Part shown: positions 50,963 through 59,045 of the stretch, in pieces | How positions within the stretch are numbered: the first letter of the stretch is position 1 | How the letters are laid out: every line of letters starts with the position of its first letter | Assembly: GCA_963840235.1 (NCBI GenBank) | Contig: CAWIYC010000001.1 | Location: 1 to 64,000, forward strand | Origin: JBBRHQ01 sp963840235 | GTDB taxonomy: Bacteria > Actinomycetota > Thermoleophilia > Solirubrobacterales > 70-9 | Direction of reading: 5' to 3' | Length of the DNA stretch: 64,000 bases | Translations under genes and position numbers: made by a program | Notes under the pieces: model-generated | Told to the model about the DNA's origin: nothing | Seen by the model: only the letters and a program-made list of their open reading frames with translations | The model's database searches: none

Positions 50963-53185
50963 ATGACACCGGGGCGACGGAGCAGGCGCTGGATAGGCGT
51001 GGGCGCGGGGATCGCATTGGGCATGCTCCTCCTCGGGGTCTCCGAAGCGCGGGCGGCGAAGTACTCGGTGGCCCAGTGCGGCTGGCACCTCGGCAACGAC
51101 GCGGAATGGGACCAGAGCGCCGGCCCCGGGAAGTTCCGGCCCGACGCCTACTGCGTCACCCCCGAGGACAGCGACCCCTTCGACGGCGCCCACCTGAAGA
51201 GCTTCGTTCGCCCCGAGGGGGGAACCGTGTCCGGCACCCGGTTTGCACGCTGGCGCTGGATCGCCCCGGCGGGCACCGGGATCGTCAACGTCCGCGGTAG
51301 CTGGTGGCAGGCGCTGCACGATGGCTTCGAGCATCGTCTCGGGACCAGCGACGGGGCCGGCGGGTTCTCGGTCCTCGCCTCGGCGGACGCCACCGGAACT
51401 GCGCCCGACCCCTTCGCCGCCGGGTTCGAACAGCCGCGGCGGACCTTCGAGAGCCGCCTGCTCTGCGCCAGGCCGGCCGATCGTCATTGCGACCTCGACC
51501 CGGCCTCGTTCGCCTCGGTCCGCGCCCTCACCCTGACCCTGGCCGACGACTCAGCGCCGCGGCCGCGCGCCGGCGGCGCCATCGTCGCCCCGGGCTGGCG
51601 CCGGGGAACCCAGGGGTTCTCGATCGATTCGGCCGACAGCGGCTCCGGGGTCCGCCTCACCGAGACTTTGATCGACGGCGCCCGCAGCACCCTGACCGAG
51701 CACGGCTGCTTCCAGAAGCTGATCGGCGGCGAGAGGCGGGCGACGCGGATGCGCCCCTGCGAGCTCAGCCGGGTTGCGACCGGGTCGTTCGCGACCGGGA
51801 CCCTCGCCGATGGGCCACATCAGCTCAGCGTCTGCGCCGAGGATTTCGCCGGCAACCGCGCCTGCAGCGCCTCGCACCGGCTGCTGACCGACAACACGGC
51901 GCCCGCCTCGCCGGCCGCCCTGGGTCTGCGGGGAGGCGGGGGTTGGCGCCGGAGCAACGACTTCGACGCCGTCTGGACCAACCCCGACCAGGGCGCCGCT
52001 TCACCGATCGCCGCTGTCGCCTACCGTCTCACCGGCCCCGGTGGCTATGACAGCGGGGTCCTGTGGCATTCAACCACCGGGATCGCATCCCTCGAGGACC
52101 TCAAGGTGCCACGCGCAGGGGCCTACTCGCTCTCGGTCTGGTTGCGCGACGAGGCCGGCAACGAGTCGCCGGCCAGCGCAGCCCGGGTGACTCTCCTGTT
52201 CGACGACATCGCCCCCTCTGCGGCCTTCCACCTGCATCGCGACCCCGCGCACCCGGAGATGCTCGCTGCGCTCGTCGCCGACGCCGACTCGGGCCCGGCG
52301 AGCGGCGCGATTTCCTACCGCCGCGCCGGTGGCGGGCGCTGGCTCGGGTTGCCGTCCTCGCTGCGGACGCCACCGGGGCGGCACGGGGAGGCCGAGCTGA
52401 TCGCCCGCTTCCCCTCGGACCGGGTCAGGCCCGGTTCATACGAGCTTCGCGCCACGGTCGCCGACGGCGCCGGCAACGAAACCTCGACCACCAGGCGCAG
52501 CGACGGCAGCCCGATGGTGATCCGGGCCCCGCTGAAGGCCCGGACCAGGCTCAGCGCGAAGCTCCGCCTCGAGGGCAGCCGCGGGCGGGTGCTGACGGTT
52601 CCCTTCGGCGCCCGGGCCACTCTCATAGGCCGGCTGGCGCGCGGCGACGGTGCCGGGCTGGAAGGGCGCGAGGTCAGGATCGCGATTCGCCCCGTCCCGG
52701 GGACGCTGGGCAGCGGCTCGGCTCGCAGCGTCCGCACCGGGATCCGTGGCGGCTTCCGGGTCCGGCTCGGCGCCGGCCCCTCGCGCCGGATCCGGGTCTC
52801 CTTCTCCGGCACGGAGGCGCTCGGGCGCGCGCGCAGCGCCCCGATGCTGCTGCGGGTCCGAGGCGGGGTCGAGCTTGGCGCCTCGCCGCACTCGCTTCGC
52901 ACCGGCGAAGCGCTGCGGCTCAGGGGGAGGATCGGCACCCGTGGAACGGCGCTTCCACCACGCGGCAAGCTGGTCTCAATCGAGTACCTGGAGCGGGCGA
53001 GCGGACGCTGGCGCCCGGTGCTGATGACCAGGGCCCGCCGCGACGGCCGCTTCCGGGCCCGCTATCGCTTCCGCTACGTCAACGGGGTGGCCCGGATCAG
53101 GCTGCGTGCCCTGGTCCCGCCCGAGCGGGGCTGGCCCTACGCCGGTGGCGCCTCGGCACCGGTGCTGGTGGTGGTGCGGGGTTGA
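50963..53185 (+). CDS. Large secreted protein with Ig-like and Ca-sandwich-like domains
   Basis: 740 residues from ATG 50963 with a strong AGGAGGGG site. A signal peptide (WIGVGAGIALGMLLLGVSEARA) is followed by a 170-residue N-terminal domain with paired cysteines (SVAQCGWHLGNDAEWDQSAG). Several bacterial Ig-like domains follow, each with a strand ending in CAEDFAGNRACSAS or LRDEAGNESPASAA, the typical D-x-AGN pattern. The last 220 residues are Arg-rich beta domains (LIGRLARGDGAGLEGREVRI). I do not recognise a named family; proteins of this layout are common among Solirubrobacterales-like genomes. No anchor is visible, so it is probably released or bound to cell-wall glycan. Confidence 0.78.
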   Translation: MTPGRRSRRWIGVGAGIALGMLLLGVSEARAAKYSVAQCGWHLGNDAEWDQSAGPGKFRPDAYCVTPEDSDPFDGAHLKSFVRPEGGTVSGTRFARWRWIAPAGTGIVNVRGSWWQALHDGFEHRLGTSDGAGGFSVLASADATGTAPDPFAAGFEQPRRTFESRLLCARPADRHCDLDPASFASVRALTLTLADDSAPRPRAGGAIVAPGWRRGTQGFSIDSADSGSGVRLTETLIDGARSTLTEHGCFQKLIGGERRATRMRPCELSRVATGSFATGTLADGPHQLSVCAEDFAGNRACSASHRLLTDNTAPASPAALGLRGGGGWRRSNDFDAVWTNPDQGAASPIAAVAYRLTGPGGYDSGVLWHSTTGIASLEDLKVPRAGAYSLSVWLRDEAGNESPASAARVTLLFDDIAPSAAFHLHRDPAHPEMLAALVADADSGPASGAISYRRAGGGRWLGLPSSLRTPPGRHGEAELIARFPSDRVRPGSYELRATVADGAGNETSTTRRSDGSPMVIRAPLKARTRLSAKLRLEGSRGRVLTVPFGARATLIGRLARGDGAGLEGREVRIAIRPVPGTLGSGSARSVRTGIRGGFRVRLGAGPSRRIRVSFSGTEALGRARSAPMLLRVRGGVELGASPHSLRTGEALRLRGRIGTRGTALPPRGKLVSIEYLERASGRWRPVLMTRARRDGRFRARYRFRYVNGVARIRLRALVPPERGWPYAGGASAPVLVVVRG

Positions 53186-53264
53186 GGGCCGCCGCGTGCA
53201 GCTGCGGCCGGCGGTGCGCGGGATCAGGCGCCGAGCCGCACTCGCTCGGCAGCGGCGCTAGGGG

Positions 53265-54422
53265 TCAGGGGCGGGGGAAGCGCGGGGCGCGGGGCGGGAA
53301 GCGGAGGGAGTTCAGCGCCCGCCTGAGCACGGCCCGGCTGGAGTCGAAGTTCTGGATTCGGAACGGGTTGTGGCTGCCGAAGTCCTGGTAGTAGACGAGC
53401 ATCCGGGTCTTGCGATGGGCCCGCGCCCAGCGCAGCAGGCGACGGACGAATGCCGGGTCGTCGGCGCCCCAGACCCCGAACTCGGTCAGCGCGAACGGCT
53501 TGGGCCCGGCGTAGCGGCGGTAGAACCGGGTGATAGCCGCAAAGTCTGTGTAGCGGGAGTAGATGTCCGTCCCGACCCAGTCGAGGTATCGGTTCCCCGG
53601 GAAGTAGGCGGCGGCGGAGTTGCCGTGCACCGCGGGCGAGCCCTGCGGCAGCGGGCTCCAGATGACCGAGACCGGCGCCCTGGGCAGGGTCCGGGGCTCC
53701 TTGCCGAGCTTGCGCCTGATCGGCGGCAGGTGGAGCTTGTGCAGCCTGTGGTCGATCGTCTTGCGCTTGGCGCCGCCGTGGAGGATCAGGTACATGCGGC
53801 GGAAGGCCTGCTTGTACCAGTAGGTCGTGTGGCGGCCACCGCTGCCGCTGCCGCTGCAGCGGATCGCGGTGTAGGGATTGAGACAGCGGTTGGGCTCGCC
53901 CAGCGGCCGGATATATGCCGGCATCGCGTGGGCGGCGAAGCTGCGGTTGAGACGCAACAGGTAGTCGTCGCCCTGGGCGCGGGCGATCTCCTTCGGGGTG
54001 ATCAGCTCGTGACGGTCGCTGCCGGCTGCAGTTGAGATGTGCAGCAGCGGCCGGGCATGGACCTGCTCCCAGCGCGGCAGCGAGATGTGGACGGAGTTTC
54101 CGTAGGGGTGGTAGGTCTCGATCACCGCGGGGTGGGCGCCGACCGCCCTGGCGAAGGACTCGAAGCCGGACGCCTCGCCGGTGTCGGTAACGCCGAAGAA
54201 GACCTTGCCCTTCGGCGGCAGGTTCTCGCGCCGGCTCTGCTTCTTGCTCGAGTGCCGCGCCGCTGCCCCGGCCTCCGGCAGCGGGCCGGGGACCGTCGCG
54301 GCGGCGCAGGCAATGCAGAGTACGCCGACGGCCAGCGCCACCCGAGATCGCCGGCGCGCAGCACTGGGGGAGGATCGCTGGCGCGCAGCACTGGGGGAGG
54401 GGCGTCCCATTCGGACTCTCAT
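53265..54422 (-). CDS. Secreted GH26-like glycosidase-related protein (paralogue 1)
   Basis: 385 residues from ATG 54422 (ATG 54410 also possible). A basic N-terminus with a 9-residue tandem duplication (SPSAARRRS) precedes the signal segment VALAVGVLCIACAAATVPG. The TIM-barrel-like body starts GKVFFGVTDTGEASGFESF. IRPLGEPNRCLNPYTA (putative acid/base Glu) and PFALTEFGVWGADDPAFVR (putative nucleophile Glu) are at the positions expected in GH26-type enzymes; WVGTDIYSRYTDFAAI lies between. GGRHTTYWYKQAFRRMYLIL is a shared block. It has about half its residues in common with the next gene. Likely acts on a surface glycan; the substrate is unknown. Confidence 0.75.
   Translation of the reverse strand: MRVRMGRPSPSAARQRSSPSAARRRSRVALAVGVLCIACAAATVPGPLPEAGAAARHSSKKQSRRENLPPKGKVFFGVTDTGEASGFESFARAVGAHPAVIETYHPYGNSVHISLPRWEQVHARPLLHISTAAGSDRHELITPKEIARAQGDDYLLRLNRSFAAHAMPAYIRPLGEPNRCLNPYTAIRCSGSGSGGRHTTYWYKQAFRRMYLILHGGAKRKTIDHRLHKLHLPPIRRKLGKEPRTLPRAPVSVIWSPLPQGSPAVHGNSAAAYFPGNRYLDWVGTDIYSRYTDFAAITRFYRRYAGPKPFALTEFGVWGADDPAFVRRLLRWARAHRKTRMLVYYQDFGSHNPFRIQNFDSSRAVLRRALNSLRFPPRAPRFPRP
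54346..54399 (-). repeat. 27-bp in-frame tandem duplication
   Basis: Two units of GATCGC[C/T]GGCGCGCAGCACT... (54346-54372, 54373-54399) differ at one base and add nine codons to the N-terminal cytoplasmic leader of the GH26-like gene. Confidence 0.85.
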
Positions 54423-54481
54423 CGGCAGCACGGGCGCCCGGCTGAACCCGCGCCCACCGCCAGTGGGACGATCGCCGGGGC

Positions 54482-55690
54482 TCAATTCCTCCCGATGCCG
54501 CCCGTCGAAGGCTCCGGCGCCGGGGGACGGGCGGTGACACCCGGATAGCGGCGCGAGTCGAGCTTGCGCCTCAGCACCGAAAGGCTGCCCGGATAGTTCT
54601 GGATCCGGAACGAGTTGCTGGCGCCGAAGTCCTGGTAGTAGACGAGCATCCTGGTGTGCCTGTGGCGGCGGGCGAAGGCGAACAACCGCCGGACGAAGAG
54701 AGGCGAATCGGAGCCCCACAGGCCCCACTCGGTCAGCGCAAACGGCTTCTGGTGGCCCTTCGCGAAGCGCCTGTAGAAGTGCCGCAGATCGCTCCAGTAC
54801 GGGTAGCGGGAATAGAAATCCGTCCCCACCCAGTCGACGTAGCGCTCACCCGGGAAGTAGTGGGCGGGACGGTTCGCCCGCACCGAGGGTGAGCCGGCCG
54901 GCAGCGGGCTCCAGATCAGTGCCACCGGCGCCCTCGGCAGCTTGCGGGGCTCGTGCCCTCCGGGACGGCTGATCCGCGGCAGTCCGAGCCGCTTCAGCTT
55001 GCCGTTGATCTGGCGCCGCCGGCCGCCGCCGTGCAGCAGCACGTACATGCGTCGAAACGCCTGCCGGTACCACTTGGGGGAGTAGCGGGAGGCCCTGCGG
55101 TTGCCGGCGCAGTCCACCCCGGCATAGGCGTTGAGGCAGCGGTTGGGCTCGCCCAGCGGCCGGATGTAGGCAGGGAAGCGGTGTCGGGCGAAGCTGCGGT
55201 TGAGGCGCAGCAGGTACTCGTCGCCCTTGCCGAGGGCGATCCCCCGCGGCGTGATCTCCTCGTGCCCGTCTCCGTCGACGGTCGAGATGTGGAGGATCGG
55301 CCGCGCTCGCACCTTCTCCCAGCGCGGGATCGCCTGGTGGAGGCTGTTGCCCCAGGGGTGGTAGGTCTCGATCAGCGCCGGGTGCTTGCCGATCGCGTTG
55401 GCGAACGACTTGAACCCTGAGGCCTCGCCGGTGTCGGTGACGCCGAAGAAGATCTTTGCGCCCGGCGGCTTGAACGGGCGCCACGAGGCCGCGGCGACCG
55501 CAACCAGGGAGAGGGCGAGGATCGCCACCGGGGCGGCCAGGAACAACCTGCGCAGGGGCGTGCCTCTCCGCCAGCGGAGCCGGGCACCTGTATATCTCCC
55601 GCCGGGTCTGTCCACGATCGCACGCAACGCGCCCGAGCCGGCGCCGTTGCGAGCCGGCCACACTATGGAACACCTCACGCCTGACCGCAA
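54482..55690 (-). CDS. Secreted GH26-like glycosidase-related protein (paralogue 2)
   Basis: 402 residues from TTG 55690; internal GTG codons could be the true start because the first 45 residues are basic and not conserved with the paralogue. The anchor/signal is LFLAAPVAILALSLVAVAAA (50-69). AKIFFGVTDTGEASGFKSF opens the barrel. YIRPLGEPNRCLNAYAG contains Glu181 and PFALTEWGLWGSDSPLFV Glu321, spaced like the acid/base and nucleophile of GH26. YVDWVGTDFYSRYPYWSDL is between them. Its stop is 60 bp from the start of the paralogue, so the two are probably one leftward operon arising from tandem duplication. Confidence 0.75.
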   Translation of the reverse strand: MRSGVRCSIVWPARNGAGSGALRAIVDRPGGRYTGARLRWRRGTPLRRLFLAAPVAILALSLVAVAAASWRPFKPPGAKIFFGVTDTGEASGFKSFANAIGKHPALIETYHPWGNSLHQAIPRWEKVRARPILHISTVDGDGHEEITPRGIALGKGDEYLLRLNRSFARHRFPAYIRPLGEPNRCLNAYAGVDCAGNRRASRYSPKWYRQAFRRMYVLLHGGGRRRQINGKLKRLGLPRISRPGGHEPRKLPRAPVALIWSPLPAGSPSVRANRPAHYFPGERYVDWVGTDFYSRYPYWSDLRHFYRRFAKGHQKPFALTEWGLWGSDSPLFVRRLFAFARRHRHTRMLVYYQDFGASNSFRIQNYPGSLSVLRRKLDSRRYPGVTARPPAPEPSTGGIGRN

Positions 55691-55738
55691 GTTCCTTCCC
55701 AGCCACCTAAATCTTCGCAGGCGTCATCATCAGCCCTG

Positions 55739-56455
55739 ATGGCCAAGGTCCTCTTCGTCTGCCTCCACAACGCCGGGCGCTCGCAGATGAGCGAGGCACT
55801 CTTCGCCCGCGCCGCCGCCGGGCGCCACCAGGCACGCTCGGCCGGGACCACCCCGGCCGAGCACCTCCACCCCGAGGTCATCGAGGCGATGGCGGAGCTC
55901 GGCATCGACCTCTCCGCCCGCGTCCCCCGCCGCCTCGAGCCCGCCGACGCCGAGTGGGCGGACGTGGTCGTCACCATGGGCTGCGGCGATCAGTGCCCAT
56001 ATGTCCCCGGCAGGCGCTATCTCGAGTGGGAGCTGGCAGACCCCAAGGGCCGCCCGGCGGCGGAGGTCAGGGACACCCGCGATCAGATCGCCGCCCGGGT
56101 CGAGCAGCTGGTGGCGGAGCTGGACGCCGCCTCCGACCCCGGCCTGGCCCGGTTCGAGTCCCTTGTGGCGGACGCGATCGACCGCCTGCCCGAGCAGTTC
56201 CAGGAGGTGGTCGCGAAGGTCGCTGTGGTCGTCTCCGACCTCGGCGAGGAGTCCCGCGCCTACGGGCACTACTTCGGCGACGGCGTTGCCCGCGAGCGCT
56301 ACGAGGACCGGATCGTGATCTACCGCGACACGCTCGAGCGCGACTTCGGTCACGATCCGCGGCTGCTGGCGGCGCAGGTCGAGCGGACCCTGCGCCACGA
56401 GTTGGCCCATCACCTCGGCTGGGACGAGACCGGCGTCGGCGGTCTCGGCCTGTAG
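55739..56455 (+). CDS. Fusion of ArsC-like low-molecular-weight phosphatase and a minimal zincin
   Basis: 238 residues from ATG 55739. Residues 1 to about 130 are a thioredoxin-coupled ArsC/LMW-PTP domain: VLFVCLHNAGRSQMSEALF holds the P-loop with Cys8, and VTMGCGDQCPYVPGRRYLEW holds Cys82 and Cys86, the relay cysteine region, followed by the general-acid-type DP. Residues about 135-238 match the small DUF1025-type zincin: FESLVADAIDRLPEQFQEVV, EDRIVIYRDTLERDF and the zinc site RHELAHHLGWDE (HExxH, His220-His224). These are normally separate proteins. Substrate of the peptidase part is unknown; the ArsC part would reduce arsenate or dephosphorylate protein Tyr. Its TAG overlaps the -10 of the next gene. 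Confidence 0.82.
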   Translation: MAKVLFVCLHNAGRSQMSEALFARAAAGRHQARSAGTTPAEHLHPEVIEAMAELGIDLSARVPRRLEPADAEWADVVVTMGCGDQCPYVPGRRYLEWELADPKGRPAAEVRDTRDQIAARVEQLVAELDAASDPGLARFESLVADAIDRLPEQFQEVVAKVAVVVSDLGEESRAYGHYFGDGVARERYEDRIVIYRDTLERDFGHDPRLLAAQVERTLRHELAHHLGWDETGVGGLGL

Positions 56456-56458
56456 GGT
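56453..56458 (+). promoter_or_regulatory. Candidate -10 (TAGGGT), leaderless start of cyclophilin gene
   Basis: TAGGGT ends 8 nt before ATG 56467 and includes the TAG stop codon of the upstream fusion gene. No Shine-Dalgarno is present. Confidence 0.4.
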
Positions 56459-56466
56459 TGGCGCCG

Positions 56467-56934
56467 ATGTCGGGGGCGACCATCTACACCAGCGCCGGGC
56501 CGATCACGATCGAGCTCTTCGACGAGGACGCGCCGAAGACGGTCGAGAACTTCCGCAAGCTCTCCGCCGACGGCTTCTACGACGGGCTCGCCTTCCACCG
56601 GGTGATCAAGGACTTCATGATCCAGGGCGGCTGCCCGGAGGGCACCGGCAGGGGTGGCCCCGGCTACACCTTCGAGGACGAGTTCAACCAGCACAAGATC
56701 GAGCGCGGCGCCCTGGCGATGGCCAACGCCGGTCCCAACACCAACGGCTCGCAGTTCTTCATCGTCACCACCGAGGCGGCGCCCTGGCTCGATGGGAAAC
56801 ACACCGTCTTCGGCCGCATCACCGAGGGGATGGATGCCGTCGACGCGATCGAGGGGACAAAGACCGACTCCTCGGATCGCCCGCTCGAGCCCCAGGGCAT
56901 CGAGCGGGTGGAGCTCTCCGCGCCGGACGCCTGA
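56467..56934 (+). CDS. Peptidyl-prolyl cis-trans isomerase, cyclophilin type
   Basis: 155 residues from ATG 56467. TSAGPITIELFDEDAPKTVENF, DGLAFHRVIKDFMIQGGCPEG (catalytic Arg in FHRV) , FEDEFNQHKIERGALAMAN and NTNGSQFFIVTTEAAPWLDG are the cyclophilin blocks, and HTVFGRITEGMDAVDAI ends the barrel. There is no signal peptide, so it is cytoplasmic. It assists proline isomerisation during folding. It is 12 bp after the ArsC-zincin gene, yet it seems to carry its own leaderless promoter. Confidence 0.95.
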   Translation: MSGATIYTSAGPITIELFDEDAPKTVENFRKLSADGFYDGLAFHRVIKDFMIQGGCPEGTGRGGPGYTFEDEFNQHKIERGALAMANAGPNTNGSQFFIVTTEAAPWLDGKHTVFGRITEGMDAVDAIEGTKTDSSDRPLEPQGIERVELSAPDA

Positions 56935-56960
56935 CACCGCGTCCGGCCGTCTGGCGACGG

Positions 56961-57200
56961 ATGCGAACCGCCGGGCTCATCCTCATCGCCGGCGGCCTGA
57001 TCAGCCTCGCGCTCGACACCGCCGGGGTCCCCGAGGCACTGCTGGGCTTCGCCTACCACAACCTGCTCTCCGGCCTCGACGTCCCCAAAGATCCTTCGCC
57101 CACGGCCGAGGACATCGTCCGCTACTCCGCCTGCTACGCGGCGCTGGTCGAGCTGCTCGCCGGGGCGGTCCTCGTCTGGCTCTCGTTCCGGGAGGGCTGA
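56961..57200 (+). CDS. Small two-helix membrane protein
   Basis: 79 residues from ATG 56961, 26 bp after the cyclophilin gene. Two hydrophobic spans (LILIAGGLISLALDTAG and ALVELLAGAVLVWLSF) enclose a short polar loop with PKDPSPTAEDIVRYS. I recognise no family. It ends 8 bp from the convergent aminotransferase gene. Codon use is like the neighbours, so it is probably real. Confidence 0.6.
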   Translation: MRTAGLILIAGGLISLALDTAGVPEALLGFAYHNLLSGLDVPKDPSPTAEDIVRYSACYAALVELLAGAVLVWLSFREG

Positions 57201-57208
57201 GCCCGTGC

Positions 57209-58561
57209 TCAGCCGGTGAGCGGGGCCATGGCTTCGTTGAAGAGCCTGGTGTGCAGGTCGACGTCGGCCTCAGTCGTTTGCGGCGACATCAGCGCCATGT
57301 TGTGGAAGGGGGTCAGCAGGATCCCGCGGTTGAGCGCGTGCAGGTGCAGGTAGCGCTCGAGGTCGGGATCGGAAGAGGCGTGCGCCTGGGTCCCGTTGCG
57401 GGCCGGCTCCGCCTCGAAGCGGTACTCGGCGCGGCAGCCGAGCTGGGTCACGTTCCAGGGCACCTGGTGGCGGGCGGCGACTTCCTCGATCCCCTCGCTG
57501 AAACGGGTGGCGAGGGGAATCGTGTGAGCGAACGCGTCCTCGGTGAGGACATGCTCCAGCGTCGCCCGCACCGCGGCGAGCGAGAGCGCGTTTCCGGCCA
57601 GGGTTCCGCCGACCCCGCCGGTGTCCTCGTAGTCGGCGGCCTCGTGGGAGAGCATGCGCTCGGCGGCGTCCGCTCTCAGACCCAGCGCCCCGGCGGGGAC
57701 GCCGCTGCCGATCGCCTTGCCGATCGTGACCATGTCGGGCTCCAGTCCCCAGGCCCCAGTGCACCCCCGCGGCCCGGCGGAGAAGGTGTGGGTCTCGTCG
57801 ATTATCAGCAACGTCCCGGTCCGGCTGGTCAGGTCCCGCAGGGCCTCGTGGTAGCCGGGGTCGGGGAGGATGATCCCCATGTTCGTCATCGCCGGCTCGG
57901 CGAGGACGCAGGCGATCTCCCCGGTGCTCAGGGCCTGTTCGAGCCCGGCGAGGTCGTTGAACTCGACCGCCACCGTGGTCTCGGCGGGGTCCACCGGCGC
58001 TCCGACATTGCCGGCGCGCGAGCGCGTTCCGCTCGGGGTCGCGACCGCAAATGCCTCATCGACGGTGCCGTGGTAGCAGTAGCTGTAGACGAGGACCTTG
58101 CGGCGGCCGCTCATCTGCCGGCAGATCCGCAGCGCCGCCCGGTTGGCGTCGGTGGCGGTCAGGGTGAACATCCAGTGGTGGACCCCGAAGCGGCGCGCGA
58201 GCTCCTCGCCGACCCAGGCCGAGTCCTCGGTGGGCAGCATCGTCGTGATCCCGTTGCGGGCCTGGCGGGCGACGGCCTCGGCCACGGACGGGGGCGAGTG
58301 GCCGGGCATGGCCCCGGTGTCGCCGAGGCAGAGGTCGACGTAGGTGTGCCCGTCGACGTCGGTGATCCGTGCCCCGCCCGCCTCAGCGGCGAAAACCGGG
58401 AAGCCTCCGGCCCAGCGCATCATCCACGGCATCGGCACTCCGCCGACGAGCGAGTGCAGCGAGCGCTCGTACAGCTCGCGCGAGCGCGGATGGGCCCGGA
58501 TGAACTCGGCCAGCTCGGCCTCGAGCAGCGACGGAAGCTTCTCGCGGTCGATCTCCCTCAC
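57209..58561 (-). CDS. Class III PLP-dependent aminotransferase (GSA-aminomutase-like)
   Basis: 450 residues from GTG 58561. GGFPVFAAEAGGARITDVDG and YVDLCLGDTGAMPGHSPPSV open the class III fold. LLIIDETHTFSAGP (Asp255 contacts the PLP ring) and VTIGKAIGSGVPAGALG (Lys282 forms the aldimine) are intact. GGTLAGNALSLAAVRATLEH is the usual GT-A block. The motif SGTEA of HemL is replaced by TLTATDANRAALRI, so this is not the haem enzyme but a relative, perhaps acting on an amino sugar or small amino acid. It stands next to an SQR-like operon with no obvious functional link. Confidence 0.88.
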   Translation of the reverse strand: MREIDREKLPSLLEAELAEFIRAHPRSRELYERSLHSLVGGVPMPWMMRWAGGFPVFAAEAGGARITDVDGHTYVDLCLGDTGAMPGHSPPSVAEAVARQARNGITTMLPTEDSAWVGEELARRFGVHHWMFTLTATDANRAALRICRQMSGRRKVLVYSYCYHGTVDEAFAVATPSGTRSRAGNVGAPVDPAETTVAVEFNDLAGLEQALSTGEIACVLAEPAMTNMGIILPDPGYHEALRDLTSRTGTLLIIDETHTFSAGPRGCTGAWGLEPDMVTIGKAIGSGVPAGALGLRADAAERMLSHEAADYEDTGGVGGTLAGNALSLAAVRATLEHVLTEDAFAHTIPLATRFSEGIEEVAARHQVPWNVTQLGCRAEYRFEAEPARNGTQAHASSDPDLERYLHLHALNRGILLTPFHNMALMSPQTTEADVDLHTRLFNEAMAPLTG

Positions 58562-58568
58562 CGCGCTG

Positions 58569-58574
58569 ATGCTA
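58569..58574 (-). promoter_or_regulatory. Candidate -10 (TAGCAT, minus strand)
   Basis: On the minus strand TAGCAT ends 7 nt before the GTG start at 58561 with no Shine-Dalgarno. The promoter lies in the 40-bp gap after the DUF1641 gene. Confidence 0.4.
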
Positions 58575-58601
58575 TGGAACCGGGGGCTGCGGCGGGATGG
58601 C

Positions 58602-59042
58602 TCAGCTGCCGCGCTGGGAGCGCAGGACGCTGACCATCAGCTCCATCGCTGCGGCGACGTCGGGGCTGCGGAGGATCGAGATCGCCTCGCGGAGCTTCAT
58701 CGGCTCGGTGCGCTCGCGGAAGCGCGGGTATGCCTCGGTGATCGCCTCCGGCCCGTCCATCGCCAGCCTGAAGCCGCCCTCGTAGGGGATCTGGCCGAGC
58801 GTCCCCATCAGCATCATCAGGTTGGAGATCATGGTCATGATGTCGGGCCGCGTCAGGGCGCTGAAGTTCTCGTCGAACTCCTCGAGGATCGCGTTGAAGC
58901 CGGCGAGCACGCCGCTCTCTGCCAGCAGCTCGACCGTCTCCAGCGCCTGCTCGACCTGGCCTGCGTTGCGGGCAAGCCGCAGCTGCAGCCGCTCGAGCGC
59001 GGCGCGCTCCTCGGCTGTGAGGGGTGTCGTCTCGTCGCTCAT
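58602..59042 (-). CDS. DUF1641-family protein
   Basis: 146 residues from ATG 59042, 3 bp after the flavoprotein gene. The helical body ALERLQLRLARNAGQVEQAL, FNAILEEFDENFSALTRPDI and MMLMGTLGQIPYEGGFRLAM matches DUF1641, a family usually found beside sulfide:quinone oxidoreductase-like flavoproteins. SILRSPDVAAAMELMVSVL ends it. There are no catalytic motifs or membrane spans, suggesting a partner or assembly protein for the upstream oxidoreductase. It is the last gene of a leftward operon. Confidence 0.8.
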   Translation of the reverse strand: MSDETTPLTAEERAALERLQLRLARNAGQVEQALETVELLAESGVLAGFNAILEEFDENFSALTRPDIMTMISNLMMLMGTLGQIPYEGGFRLAMDGPEAITEAYPRFRERTEPMKLREAISILRSPDVAAAMELMVSVLRSQRGS

Positions 59043-59045
59043 CGA

